Assembly: GCF_010548275.1 (NCBI RefSeq)
Contig: NZ_JAAGLT010000035.1
Location: 1-64,000 of the forward strand
Length of the DNA: 64,000 nt
Reading direction: 5' to 3'
From: Streptomyces sp. SID12488
GTDB lineage: Bacteria; Actinomycetota; Actinomycetes; Streptomycetales; Streptomycetaceae
Positions 50,978 through 59,553 of this stretch are shown piece after piece. Below the pieces are notes generated by a model, which saw only the letters and a list, made by a program, of their open reading frames with translations, was not told the DNA's origin and did not search any database. Within the stretch, counting starts at the first letter, position 1. Every line of letters begins with the position of its first letter. The position numbers were made by a program, and so were the translations under genes.

Positions 50978-52723
50978 TCACCCCTGCTCCAACACCACAC
51001 AGGACTCGCCGGGAACGTGCAACAACCCGTCCGCGCCCGGCAGTTCGACCGGCTCCCAGGCGGCCAGCACCCGCGCCCGTCGCGGGCCCAGGGGAATCGC
51101 CGCCGACTTCGGGGCGAGGTTCGCCACGACACGTACGTCCCCGCGCCGGAAGGCGAGCCAGCGGGCCTCCTCGTCGTACGCGACCTTGATGTCAGAGAGG
51201 TCCGGGTCCGTGAGGTCGGGCTGGGTGTGGCGCAGGGCGATCAGGTCCCGGTACCAGGACAGCACGCGCGCGTGCGGCCCGCGCTCGGGCTCCGACCAGT
51301 CGAGGCAGGAGCGGTCGCGGGTCGCCGGGTCCTGAGGGTCCGGCACGTCCTCCTCGGCCCAGCCGTGCGATGTGAACTCCCGTCGCCGGCCCCGCCGTAC
51401 GGCCTCCGCGAGCTCCGGGTCCGTGTGGTCGGTGAAGAACTGCCACGGGGTGCCCGCCGCCCATTCCTCGCCCATGAACAGCATGGGTGTGAACGGCCCG
51501 GTGAGCATCAGTGCGGCGCCGCAGGCGAGCAGTCCGGGGGAGAGGGAGGCCGAAAGGCGGTCCCCCTGGGCGCGGTTGCCGACCTGGTCGTGGGTCTGCG
51601 TGTAGCCGAGCAGCCGGTGCGCGGCGACGCCGGTGCGGTCGAGCGGGCGGCCGTGCCCGCGGCCCCGGAAGGACGAGTACGTGCCGTCGTGGAAGTAGCC
51701 GCCCGAGAGCGTCTTGGCGAGCGCGGCGAACGGGGCCCGCGCGAAGTCCTCGTAGTAGCCCTGCGACTCACCGGTCAGTGCCGTGTGCAGGGCGTGGTGG
51801 AAGTCGTCGCTCCACTGGGCGTGCAGTCCGAGACCGCCGCCCGCGCGCGGGGTGACGATCCGCGGGTCGTTGAGGTCGGACTCGGCGATCAGAGACAGCG
51901 GCCGGCCCAGGTCGGCGGCGAGGGTGTCCACGGCCTTCGACAGCTCCTCCAGGAAGTGGCACGCGCGCGTGTCCCGCAGCGCGTGCACCGCGTCCAGCCG
52001 CAGCCCGTCGATCCGGTAGTCGCGCAGCCAGGCCAGCGCGCTGCCGAGCAGATACGCCCGTACCTCGTCCGAGCCGGGCGCGTCCAGGTTCACCGCGGAG
52101 CCCCAGGGCGTCTGATGCGTGTCCGTGAAGTACGGGCCGAAGGCGGGCAGATAGTTGCCGGACGGTCCCAGGTGGTTGTGCACGACGTCCAGGACCACCC
52201 CGAGACCGAGCGCGTGCGCCCGGTCGACAAAGCGCTTCAGCGCCTCGGGGCCGCCGTACGGCTCGTGCACCGCCCACAGCGAGACCCCCTCGTACCCCCA
52301 GCCGTGCCGCCCCGGGAACGGGCACAACGGCATCAGCTCGACGTGTGTGACGCCCAGTTCCACGAGGTGGCCGAGCCGCTCGGCCGCCGCGTCCAGCGTG
52401 CCCTCGGGTGTGTACGTGCCGACGTGCAGCTCGTACAGGACCGCGCCCGGCAGCGCGCGCCCCGCCCACTCGGTCTGCCAGGTGTGACGCCCGTGGTCGA
52501 CGACGGCGCTCAGCCCGTCCGGGCCGTCCGGCTGGCGGCGCGAGCGCGGGTCGGGCAGCACGGGGCCGTCGTCCACGGCGAAGCCGTAACGCGACCCGTC
52601 CCGGGCCTCGGCCTCGCCGGACCACCAGCCTGTGCGCTCCGGATCGCGCTCCAACGCGCGCGTGCCCGAGTCGCACTGGAGCGTCACACGACTGGCCTGC
52701 GGTGCCCACACCTCGAAGTGCAC
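50978..52723 (-). CDS. treZ: Maltooligosyltrehalose trehalohydrolase TreZ
   Basis: 581 residues, GH13 family. An N-terminal E-set domain (MHFEVWAPQASRVTLQC) precedes the barrel. Catalytic landmarks are DGLRLDAVHAL (nucleophile Asp), LIAESDLNDPR (acid/base Glu) and GYTQTHDQVGNRA (transition-state His-Asp). FMGEEWAAGTPWQFFTDH is typical of TreZ. It releases trehalose from maltooligosyltrehalose made by TreY, encoded about 4 kb away on the same strand. GTG 52723 has AGGGG about eight bases upstream. Confidence 0.96.
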   Translation of the reverse strand: MHFEVWAPQASRVTLQCDSGTRALERDPERTGWWSGEAEARDGSRYGFAVDDGPVLPDPRSRRQPDGPDGLSAVVDHGRHTWQTEWAGRALPGAVLYELHVGTYTPEGTLDAAAERLGHLVELGVTHVELMPLCPFPGRHGWGYEGVSLWAVHEPYGGPEALKRFVDRAHALGLGVVLDVVHNHLGPSGNYLPAFGPYFTDTHQTPWGSAVNLDAPGSDEVRAYLLGSALAWLRDYRIDGLRLDAVHALRDTRACHFLEELSKAVDTLAADLGRPLSLIAESDLNDPRIVTPRAGGGLGLHAQWSDDFHHALHTALTGESQGYYEDFARAPFAALAKTLSGGYFHDGTYSSFRGRGHGRPLDRTGVAAHRLLGYTQTHDQVGNRAQGDRLSASLSPGLLACGAALMLTGPFTPMLFMGEEWAAGTPWQFFTDHTDPELAEAVRRGRRREFTSHGWAEEDVPDPQDPATRDRSCLDWSEPERGPHARVLSWYRDLIALRHTQPDLTDPDLSDIKVAYDEEARWLAFRRGDVRVVANLAPKSAAIPLGPRRARVLAAWEPVELPGADGLLHVPGESCVVLEQG

Positions 52724-52784
52724 GGATGGATCCCCTTACTGTGCCGAGCGGTGCTCACCGGGACGTAGCCCGTCCCATGGTGCT

Positions 52785-52811
52785 TCAAACGCGGACGGTC
52801 CGCGTTTGAAT
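52785..52811. promoter_or_regulatory. 27-bp perfect palindrome between treZ and the FHA gene
   Basis: TTCAAACGCGGAC (52785-52797), one central G, then the exact complement to 52811. It is 62 bases before the treZ start and 97 bases before the FHA start, between divergent genes, so an ordinary terminator role is not expected. It may be an operator or an attenuator. Confidence 0.55.
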
Positions 52812-52907
52812 CTTCACGTTTGCCGGGCGTGTCGTCAGACCGGCCCGGCGGGCCGCCGTTTCGGCGTTCTGTGGACACCCCGCGCGCGCTGCCCGACAAT
52901 CACGAAC

Positions 52908-53459
52908 GTGACGTCGTCCTTCGAGTTCCACACGTACCCGCCGCGGCTCTCCGACGCGGAGCGCGACCGGGCGCTGAAGGCGCTCCGGGAAGGAGTCGCT
53001 CTCGGCCAGCTCTCGCACGACACGTTCATCCGGCGCATGGAACTGGCGCTGGCCGCCCGCCGGTCCGACGAACTGGCCGTCCTCACCGCCGACCTGCCCA
53101 CCGAGAACCGCCTGTCCCGCCTGGTGTTCGGGACGGTCGAAAGGGTCTCCGGCTTCACCGTACGGCTGCGCAGGGCCTGGCAGTCGGAGCGGCTCCCCAA
53201 GCTGCTGCTGCCCCACCCCGGCAACGGCCACCCGCTGCGCATAGGGCGCGACCCCGCCAACGGCCTGCGGCTCACCCACGAGACGGTCTCGCGGGTCCAC
53301 GCCGAACTCCGGCACCAGGGCGGCCTGTGGGTGCTGCGCGACCTCGGCTCGACCAACGGCACCACGGTCAACGGGCGCCGCGTGATCGGAGCTGCCGTCG
53401 TCCGGGACGGCGACCAGATCGGCTTCGGGAACATGGCGTTTCGTCTCTCGGCGGAGTGA
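52908..53459 (+). CDS. DUF1707 and FHA-domain protein
   Basis: 183 residues. DUF1707 at about residues 10-60 (LSDAERDRALKALREGVALG, then TFIRRMELALAARRSDEL), then a basic linker. The FHA phosphothreonine-binding domain runs from about 105 to 180: LRIGRDPANGLRL, ETVSRVHAEL, LRDLGSTNGTTVNGRRV. The signature Gly-Arg, Ser-x-x-His and Asn-Gly residues are all present. GTG 52908 has no ribosome site, while GACAAT lies eight bases upstream, so the transcript may be leaderless. Likely a Ser/Thr-kinase signalling adaptor. Confidence 0.88.
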   Translation: MTSSFEFHTYPPRLSDAERDRALKALREGVALGQLSHDTFIRRMELALAARRSDELAVLTADLPTENRLSRLVFGTVERVSGFTVRLRRAWQSERLPKLLLPHPGNGHPLRIGRDPANGLRLTHETVSRVHAELRHQGGLWVLRDLGSTNGTTVNGRRVIGAAVVRDGDQIGFGNMAFRLSAE

Positions 53460-53542
53460 GAGCGCTCCCGCAGGGCTGCTCCCCGGGAGCAGTTCACTTT
53501 GCGTGCCGCGGTGTTGACGCACCCCCCGAGCCGTGACTGACT

Positions 53543-54949
53543 GTGCGTACGTCATGTACGCCAAGTGAACCGACGGTCCTGCTGTGGAGGTTTGTCCTGT
53601 CGCCTCTCCTCCGCTACCCGTCCGTGGACGAGCTGGCCGACCGGGCCGCCGCACTCGTCGCCCGCCACCCCGCCGACGCCCGGCTGCGCACCGTGGGCAC
53701 CTCACGCGCGGGCACGCCCCTGTGGCTGCTCTCCGTGGGGCACGGCAGCCGCCAGGCCCTGGTCGTCGCCGGACCCCACGCCAACGAGCCCGTGGGCGGC
53801 GCGACCGCCCTCCGGCTGGCCGAACGGGCCCTCGCCGACCCCGGACCGGCCGTCCGCGCGGACGCCACCTGGAACCTGCTGCTGTGCCTCGATCCCGACG
53901 GCTCGCGTCGCAACGAGGGCTGGCTGGCGGGTCCCTACACCCTCGGCCACTACTTCCGGAACTTCTTCCGGCCAGGCTTCCGGGAACAGCCCGAATGGCT
54001 GCCCGACGGCGCGGCCGGGGCCGCCCTGCCGGAAACCCGCGCGCTGCTCGCCCTCCAGGACGAACTGCGGCCGTTCTTCCAGTGCTCGTTGCACGGCGTC
54101 GATGTCGGCGGCGGCTTCGTGGAACTCACCCGCGACCTGCCGGGCCTCCCGCAGCGCGTCGCCGAGACGGCGGCCCGGCTCGGCATCCCGCGCGAGCTGG
54201 GCCCCTACGACACCCTGTACTGGCCCAGTCTGGGACCCGCCGTGCACCGGATACCGCCGCCGAGGCGTGCCGGCCTGGCCGCCGCCATCACGGAGGCCGC
54301 CGTCGAGTCGACCTGGTTCCATCCGCAGCCGTACGGCACGGTGACGGCGGTCGTCGAGGCGCCCATGTGGGGCGTGGCCGCCGTGGAGGACGACACGCGT
54401 CCCGCCGACGCCGACGCGGTGCTGCGCACCGTCAGCCACACGCTGCGGCACGACTCGCGGTATCTGGAGGCGGCCCTCGGACGGCTGCGGCCCCACCTCG
54501 CGCGCGTGGGGGACGCGGACCGCCTCCTCGCCCCGGTGGACGACTATTTACTGGTCTGCCCCGGTCTCGCCGACGCCTGGGACCCCGACACGGACGACGG
54601 CACCGGGCGCCCGCTGCCGCCGCTCAGCACGGCCCACCTGGCCGCTCTGCGCATCGCCGGGCGGCGGCTGGCGCTGCGTACGGCGGGGCTGCTGCACCAG
54701 CTGGCGCGCGATGCGGGTCCCGGGGCCGCCGACGTCCTGCGCGAGCTGGACCGGCTGATCGACGAGTGGTGCGCCGACTACCGCGTCGGCTGCGGGGCAC
54801 GCTGGATACCGGTCGCCCGTCAGGTGGAGTACCAGTCGCGGGTGGCGCTCGCCGCGTTCGAACTGGCGGGCCGCAGCACGCGCGCGGGCTCACGTTCGGG
54901 TGAGTCGGGCTGGGGTGCGGGGGCCGCGGTGCCGATGCACAGGGAATGA
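53543..54949 (+). CDS. M14-family zinc carboxypeptidase, first of two paralogues
   Basis: Up to 468 residues. Zn site: VVAGPHANEPVGGATALRLA (His-x-x-Glu) and a later CSLHGVDVGGGFVEL (His); VTAVVEAPMWG is near the catalytic Glu. YPSVDELADRAAALVARHP matches the start of the paralogue at 55453-56751. Start problem: GTG 53543 has little support, whereas GGAGG (53586-53590) stands six bases before an in-frame CTG at 53597, just ahead of the shared YPSV motif. An in-frame TTA codon is at 54548-54550. The stop overlaps the inhibitor gene start (ATGA). No signal peptide seen. Confidence 0.85.
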   Translation: MRTSCTPSEPTVLLWRFVLSPLLRYPSVDELADRAAALVARHPADARLRTVGTSRAGTPLWLLSVGHGSRQALVVAGPHANEPVGGATALRLAERALADPGPAVRADATWNLLLCLDPDGSRRNEGWLAGPYTLGHYFRNFFRPGFREQPEWLPDGAAGAALPETRALLALQDELRPFFQCSLHGVDVGGGFVELTRDLPGLPQRVAETAARLGIPRELGPYDTLYWPSLGPAVHRIPPPRRAGLAAAITEAAVESTWFHPQPYGTVTAVVEAPMWGVAAVEDDTRPADADAVLRTVSHTLRHDSRYLEAALGRLRPHLARVGDADRLLAPVDDYLLVCPGLADAWDPDTDDGTGRPLPPLSTAHLAALRIAGRRLALRTAGLLHQLARDAGPGAADVLRELDRLIDEWCADYRVGCGARWIPVARQVEYQSRVALAAFELAGRSTRAGSRSGESGWGAGAAVPMHRE

Positions 54950-55404
54950 CCCACACGATCAGCACCGGCAACACGACCAAGCCCGTCCGGATCATCAGGC
55001 TCGTCCCCGCCGCACGAGCGGTACGCGGTGCGCTGCTGGCCGTCGGCCTTCTCCTCGCGGGCTCCACCCCGGCCCAGGCGGTCCCCCAGGACGACGTCCG
55101 GGGCAACTGGCTCTACGTCACCGTCAGCCGGGGCGAGTCGGGCGCCGAGGACACCCGCGGCACGCTGGTGCTGTGCGACCCGCCCCTGGGGCACGCGCAG
55201 GCGGCCCGCGCCTGTGCGGAACTCGCCGCGGTGGACGGTGACATCGGGGGCATCCCGCCGAGGAAGACCCTCTGCCCGATGCTCTACTCGCCCGTCACCG
55301 TGCACGCGGAGGGAGAGTGGAACGGCCGCCCTCGGGAGTACGACAGGACCTTCTCCAACGGATGCGAACTGGGGGCGAGGACAGGGGCGGTGTTCGCCCT
55401 GTAG
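54946..55404 (+). CDS. SSI-family subtilisin inhibitor-like secreted protein
   Basis: 152 residues. Signal peptide ends STPAQA near residue 45. The mature SSI fold shows WLYVTVSRGES, LVLCDPPLGHAQAARACAEL and YDRTFSNGCELGARTGAVFA. The four cysteines (77, 90, 110, 140) suit the two SSI disulfides. The reactive loop is LCPMLYSPVTV with P1 Met112, the same residue as in classical SSI. It should inhibit extracellular subtilisins, possibly the protease at 37767. Its ATG overlaps the carboxypeptidase stop by four bases, so expression depends on a TTA-containing upstream gene. Confidence 0.9.
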   Translation: MTHTISTGNTTKPVRIIRLVPAARAVRGALLAVGLLLAGSTPAQAVPQDDVRGNWLYVTVSRGESGAEDTRGTLVLCDPPLGHAQAARACAELAAVDGDIGGIPPRKTLCPMLYSPVTVHAEGEWNGRPREYDRTFSNGCELGARTGAVFAL

Positions 55405-55452
55405 GGACCGTGGGGCGCCCTGGCGGCGGACAATTTCGCTGACTCCTGCCGA

Positions 55453-56751
55453 CTATCGGCGGGGAGCGCCCTCGCGCGCGTGGCGGGCCGCTGCCATCAC
55501 CGTGCGGGCCTGGTGCTCGACCTGATGCTCCAGGGGGACCCAGCGGGCCCGGAAGCGGTCCATGAAGGCCTCGCTCCAGGCCGCGACCAGGTGTTCGAGG
55601 CGCGGTGCCGCGCGGTCGTCGGTCTCCCGCAGGACCCGCAGCAGCATCGCGGCGGCCCGCAGCGGCAGTCGGCGTCCGAACGCGTCCACGCTGCCGACGT
55701 ACGCCATCGTCGTGTCGGCCGGTGGCATGTGCGTCCAGTCGGCGGCCAGCCCGGGCACCAGCTCCAGCGCCCACCGGGAGGCCCGCAGCAGTGGTCCCTC
55801 GGCGCCCGCCAGGCGCGGCAGCGCGTCGTCGAGGACCCGTTCGACCTCCGTGCCGTCCCGCAGCAGCCGGCTCGCCAGTCGCCGTATCGCCGCCGCCGGC
55901 GCGGGATGCGGGGCCGGGTCGTCCACCAGGTCGCTCGCCCACATCGGGACCTCGACGACCGCCGTCAGACCGCCGTACCGATGGGCGTGGTACCAGGTGC
56001 TGTGCCGCGCGTCGTCCGGCATGCTCGGGTACGCCACGTCCGAGCCCGGCGCCGGCATCACGTGCACGCCGGGCCCCGAGGCGGGCCAGCCCGCCGCGTC
56101 CGAGGCGCCCGTCTCCACCGGGATGTGCAGTTCCGCCGCCGACTTGGCGAACGGCTCGGCCAGCCCGGGGATGTCCTTCGTCAGCTGCACCCAGCTGCCA
56201 CCCACGTCGGTGCCGTGCAGGGTGACCTGGAGATAGGGCCGCAGTTCGTCGATGACACCGGTCAGGGCACGGGTCTCCGGCGGCAGCCGGTCGGGCGGCA
56301 GCACGGAGGGCGCCCACTCCGGCTGCTCGGGCCCGGCGGGCCGGTAGAAACCGAGGTGGTAGTCGAGCAGGCTGCGCGGCGTCGGCGTGACGTGCAGGCT
56401 GGCACCGTCCGGGTCCGCGCACAGCAGGAAGTGCCAGGAGACGCCGGTCCGCAACTCGCGGTCGTGCACGGCCCGTTCCGCGAGCGCCAGGAGCGTGGAG
56501 CCGCCCGTGGGTTCGTTGGCGTGGGCGCCCGCGACGACGAACACCGCACGTCGTGCGTGGCCCACGGACAGCAGGTGCAGGGGCCGTCCGGCGCGGGAGA
56601 AGCCCACCTGCCTGAAAGCGCACAGGCCGGGCCGGTGAGCCGCCAACGCCCGGGCGGACGAGACGAGTTCGTTCACACTGGGGTAGCGCTGCTCCGGCAG
56701 GAGACTCACCCCCGTCTGGTCCACCCTGCGTCGCAATCCGCAGTACCCCAT
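55453..56751 (-). CDS. M14-family zinc carboxypeptidase, second paralogue
   Basis: 432 residues. The Zn-binding HANEPTGGSTLLALAER and LQVTLHGTDVGGSWVQL motifs, and LTAVVEVPMW, match those of the first paralogue. QRYPSVNELVSSARALAAH aligns with its N-terminus. It is convergent with the inhibitor gene and lacks a TTA codon. ATG 56751 is used; a GTG at 56709 closer to the common YPSV block is possible. No signal peptide. It may be a murein-peptide or cell-wall peptidase of the M14 group, but substrate is unknown. Confidence 0.85.
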   Translation of the reverse strand: MGYCGLRRRVDQTGVSLLPEQRYPSVNELVSSARALAAHRPGLCAFRQVGFSRAGRPLHLLSVGHARRAVFVVAGAHANEPTGGSTLLALAERAVHDRELRTGVSWHFLLCADPDGASLHVTPTPRSLLDYHLGFYRPAGPEQPEWAPSVLPPDRLPPETRALTGVIDELRPYLQVTLHGTDVGGSWVQLTKDIPGLAEPFAKSAAELHIPVETGASDAAGWPASGPGVHVMPAPGSDVAYPSMPDDARHSTWYHAHRYGGLTAVVEVPMWASDLVDDPAPHPAPAAAIRRLASRLLRDGTEVERVLDDALPRLAGAEGPLLRASRWALELVPGLAADWTHMPPADTTMAYVGSVDAFGRRLPLRAAAMLLRVLRETDDRAAPRLEHLVAAWSEAFMDRFRARWVPLEHQVEHQARTVMAAARHAREGAPRR

Positions 56752-56963
56752 GGCGTCCAGGAACTGTCAAGAAGGTGGTGGGGCGGCTCCAGGGGGCGCC
56801 AAGGAGCATTCACCGCCGACGGGAACGGTCAGCAGGGACATCTGCCGTGCGGGACGGCCGCCCACCGCCCTCCGGTGGTGCGAACCCGTGCCGGTGGCCC
56901 GGCGCGAAGGGGGCGACGGCGCTCACCACCACGCGCCGGTGGTCCCGCACGGGCGCCCGGAGT

Positions 56964-57008
56964 GCGCGCCCCTGTGAGCCGGGCGCTGAGACGCTCACAG
57001 GGGCGCGC
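56964..57008. terminator. Long perfect-stem terminator after treY
   Basis: GCGCGCCCCTGTGAGC (56964-56979) and its exact complement (56993-57008) with a 13-base loop. It is 48 bases past the treY stop on the minus strand. Rest of the gap (56752-56963) shows no gene. Confidence 0.8.
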
Positions 57009-57055
57009 GCAGAAGTGTTAGCGCCCCTGTCCGCCCCCGCCCCGCCCCCGCGCCC

Positions 57056-59452
57056 TCACTCCTCGCCGACACGCTCCAGCAGCGCCACCGGCAGCCGCGC
57101 GAAAAGCTCCTCCGCGCGCGCGTGCCCGGTGAACTCCCGCTCCGGATCCAGCAGATCGGCCCACCGGCCCGGCGGCAGCGGCAACCGGGTGTCGTGCCAG
57201 CCGCCGGTGTCCGCCAGCCGCAGGGACAGCCGGGTCACCGCCGTGACCACCTCCCCGGAGCGCGCGAACGCCACACAGTGCGCCGCCCCCGGGCCTTCCG
57301 CGACGAGCGGCGTGTACGTCGCCGTGTCGCCGAACACCGCCGGGCGCCGCGCGCGCAGCCGCAGTGCCGCCACCGTCAGCTCGTCCTTCTCGCCGGGGGC
57401 CTCCGGAGGGAACGGGACGGGACGGCGGTTGTCCGGGTCCACCAGGGCCCGGTACTCGCTCTCCGTGCCCTGGTAGAGGTCCGGTACGCCCGGCATCGTC
57501 AGGTGGACCAGGGCAGCGCCCAGGACGTTCGCCCGGATGTACGGCGCCAGGACGCTCCGCAGCGCGGCCACGCGCTCGCCGGGTGCCCCGCAGGGGCCCG
57601 CCGCCACGAACGCCGCCACCGCCTCCTCGTACGCAGGGTCCTGCTCCGTCCAGGCGGTGTGCAGGCCCGCCTCCCGGACGTGCTTCAGCAGGGCGCCCTG
57701 GAGGCGCTCGGCGTCCGCCGGGCCCAGGCCGAAGGCCGTCTGCCAGGCCGCCCACGCCAGCTGGGCGTCGGGCACGCCCTCACCGGCGCGTGTGACCTCC
57801 GCGAGGACGTCGGCCCAGCGCTGCGGGCACTCGGTGAGCACGGCCAGCGCCGCGCGCACGTCGGCGCTGCGCTTCGTGTCGTGCGTCGACAGGACCGTCC
57901 CCGTGGCCGGCCAGTCGCGCTGCACGCGCGCGCAGTAGGCGTGGAAGTCCTCCGGGGCCACCGCGGGACTGCCCGGGCTGCCGCCCACCTCGGTCGCCGA
58001 CAGCAGTGGCACATAGCGGTAGAACGCGGTGTCCTCCACGGACTTGGCCCGCAGCGCCGACGAGGTCTGCGCGAACCGGTCCCGGAACTCCACCTGCTCG
58101 GGCCCCACAGCGTCCTTGCCGTCGGCCCGCCCGAGCAGCAGGTCCCGTACGACGTCCACGGCCCCGCCCTCCTCCGGGACGACGAACACCTGCCGGGCCT
58201 CCGCGGCGGCCTCCTCGGTGACCACGGAGGCGGTGTCCCCGGGGGTGTAGGGGCGGTACACCTCCATGCGGACCAGCAGCTCGCGCAGCGCGGTACGCAG
58301 TGCCCAGGGTGCGCGGTCGCGCAGTGCGGGGTCCGGGGAGGCGGCGCAGAGACGGTTCGCCACGCGGGTCAGCCGGTCCACCTCGGTGGCCAGCTCGTGC
58401 GTCACCACCTTGTACGCGGCCCGCCGTACCGTCGCCTCCCAGTGGCCGCCCCGGTCGGCCTGGGGGGCCGCGAACCGCCGGTACTGGCCGAGGAGCTCAC
58501 CCGCGCCCGCCGGGTCCGTGAACAGGCCGTCCAGGTGCCGCAGGGCGTCGTAGCCGGTGGTCCCCGCGACCGGCCAGCCCGCCGGCAGGTGCTCCCCGTC
58601 GGCCAGGATCTTCTCGACCACCGTCCAGCGGCCCCCGCTCGCCTCGTGCAGCCGGCGCAGATACCCGCCCGGGTCCGCGAGACCGTCCGGATGGTCGACC
58701 CGCAGCCCGTCGACCACCCCGTCGGCGAGCAGTTCCAGCAGCTTCCCGTGCGTCGCCGCGAACACCTCGGGGTCCTCGACCCGCACCCCGATCAGCTCCG
58801 AGATGCTGAAGAAACGCCGGTAGTTGAGCTCGGTGCGCGCCAGCCGCCACCACGCCGGGCGGTACCACTGGGCGTCGAGGAGTTGCGGCAGCGGCAGCTC
58901 CTCGGTGCCCTCGCGGAGGGGGAGGACATGGTCGTAGTAGCGCAGGACGTGGCCGTCGTACCCCAGGTGCGCGTCCTGCCACCGCTCGACCTTCAGCTCG
59001 TCCCACACCGCGCCGAGCGGCTGCCCGAGCACCGGCAGCAACAAGCGCCCGCCCTGCGCCTCCCAGTCGATGTCGAACCACCGCGCGTACGGTGACGTCG
59101 GGCCCTCCCGGAGCACCTCCCACAGGGGGCGGTTGTGACGCGGGGACATGGCCATGTGGTTGGGCACGATGTCCGCGACCAGGCCGAGACCGTGCTCCCG
59201 CGCGGTGTGCGCCAGCGCGCGCAGCCCGTCCTCGCCGCCCAGCTCAGCGCGCACGCGCGCGTGGTCCACGACGTCGTAGCCGTGTGTCGACCCCGGGACG
59301 GACTCCAGGAACGGCGACAGATGCAGATGTGAGACGCCGAGCGAGGCCAGATACGGCACGGCCGCCGCCGCGGCACCGAAGGGAAACGCGGGCTGGAGTT
59401 GCAGCCGATAGGTCGCCGTGGGCACGACCGGGTCAGGACGCTCAGGTGTCAT
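57056..59452 (-). CDS. treY: Maltooligosyltrehalose synthase TreY
   Basis: 798 residues, GH13. N-terminal TATYRLQLQPAFPFGAAAAA and LGVSHLHLSPFLESVPGSTH are the TreY signature. Barrel motifs are VADIVPNHMA, DGLRVDHPDGLADP (nucleophile), TVVEKILADGEHLP (acid/base) and VLSTHDTKRSADVRA. The enzyme rearranges the reducing end of maltodextrins into an alpha-1,1 link for TreZ. It follows glgX on the same strand (101-base gap with a hairpin) and is followed by a strong terminator. Third domain has an Ala/Arg-rich insert but is otherwise ordinary. Confidence 0.96.
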   Translation of the reverse strand: MTPERPDPVVPTATYRLQLQPAFPFGAAAAAVPYLASLGVSHLHLSPFLESVPGSTHGYDVVDHARVRAELGGEDGLRALAHTAREHGLGLVADIVPNHMAMSPRHNRPLWEVLREGPTSPYARWFDIDWEAQGGRLLLPVLGQPLGAVWDELKVERWQDAHLGYDGHVLRYYDHVLPLREGTEELPLPQLLDAQWYRPAWWRLARTELNYRRFFSISELIGVRVEDPEVFAATHGKLLELLADGVVDGLRVDHPDGLADPGGYLRRLHEASGGRWTVVEKILADGEHLPAGWPVAGTTGYDALRHLDGLFTDPAGAGELLGQYRRFAAPQADRGGHWEATVRRAAYKVVTHELATEVDRLTRVANRLCAASPDPALRDRAPWALRTALRELLVRMEVYRPYTPGDTASVVTEEAAAEARQVFVVPEEGGAVDVVRDLLLGRADGKDAVGPEQVEFRDRFAQTSSALRAKSVEDTAFYRYVPLLSATEVGGSPGSPAVAPEDFHAYCARVQRDWPATGTVLSTHDTKRSADVRAALAVLTECPQRWADVLAEVTRAGEGVPDAQLAWAAWQTAFGLGPADAERLQGALLKHVREAGLHTAWTEQDPAYEEAVAAFVAAGPCGAPGERVAALRSVLAPYIRANVLGAALVHLTMPGVPDLYQGTESEYRALVDPDNRRPVPFPPEAPGEKDELTVAALRLRARRPAVFGDTATYTPLVAEGPGAAHCVAFARSGEVVTAVTRLSLRLADTGGWHDTRLPLPPGRWADLLDPEREFTGHARAEELFARLPVALLERVGEE

Positions 59453-59515
59453 GGGAACCTACGTACCCGCCCCACCGCCTTTCGTGTCATCGACTCGCGC
59501 ACAAGGCCGCCGAAA

Positions 59516-59545
59516 ACGGCCCTCCACGCGCGCGTGGAGGGCCGT
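59516..59545. terminator. Perfect 30-bp palindrome between glgX and treY
   Basis: ACGGCCCTCCACGCG then its exact complement, eight bases past the glgX stop on the minus strand. It would stop or attenuate transcription entering treY, suggesting treY has its own promoter within the remaining 60 bases or is expressed by read-through. Confidence 0.8.
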
Positions 59546-59553
59546 AGGACGGA

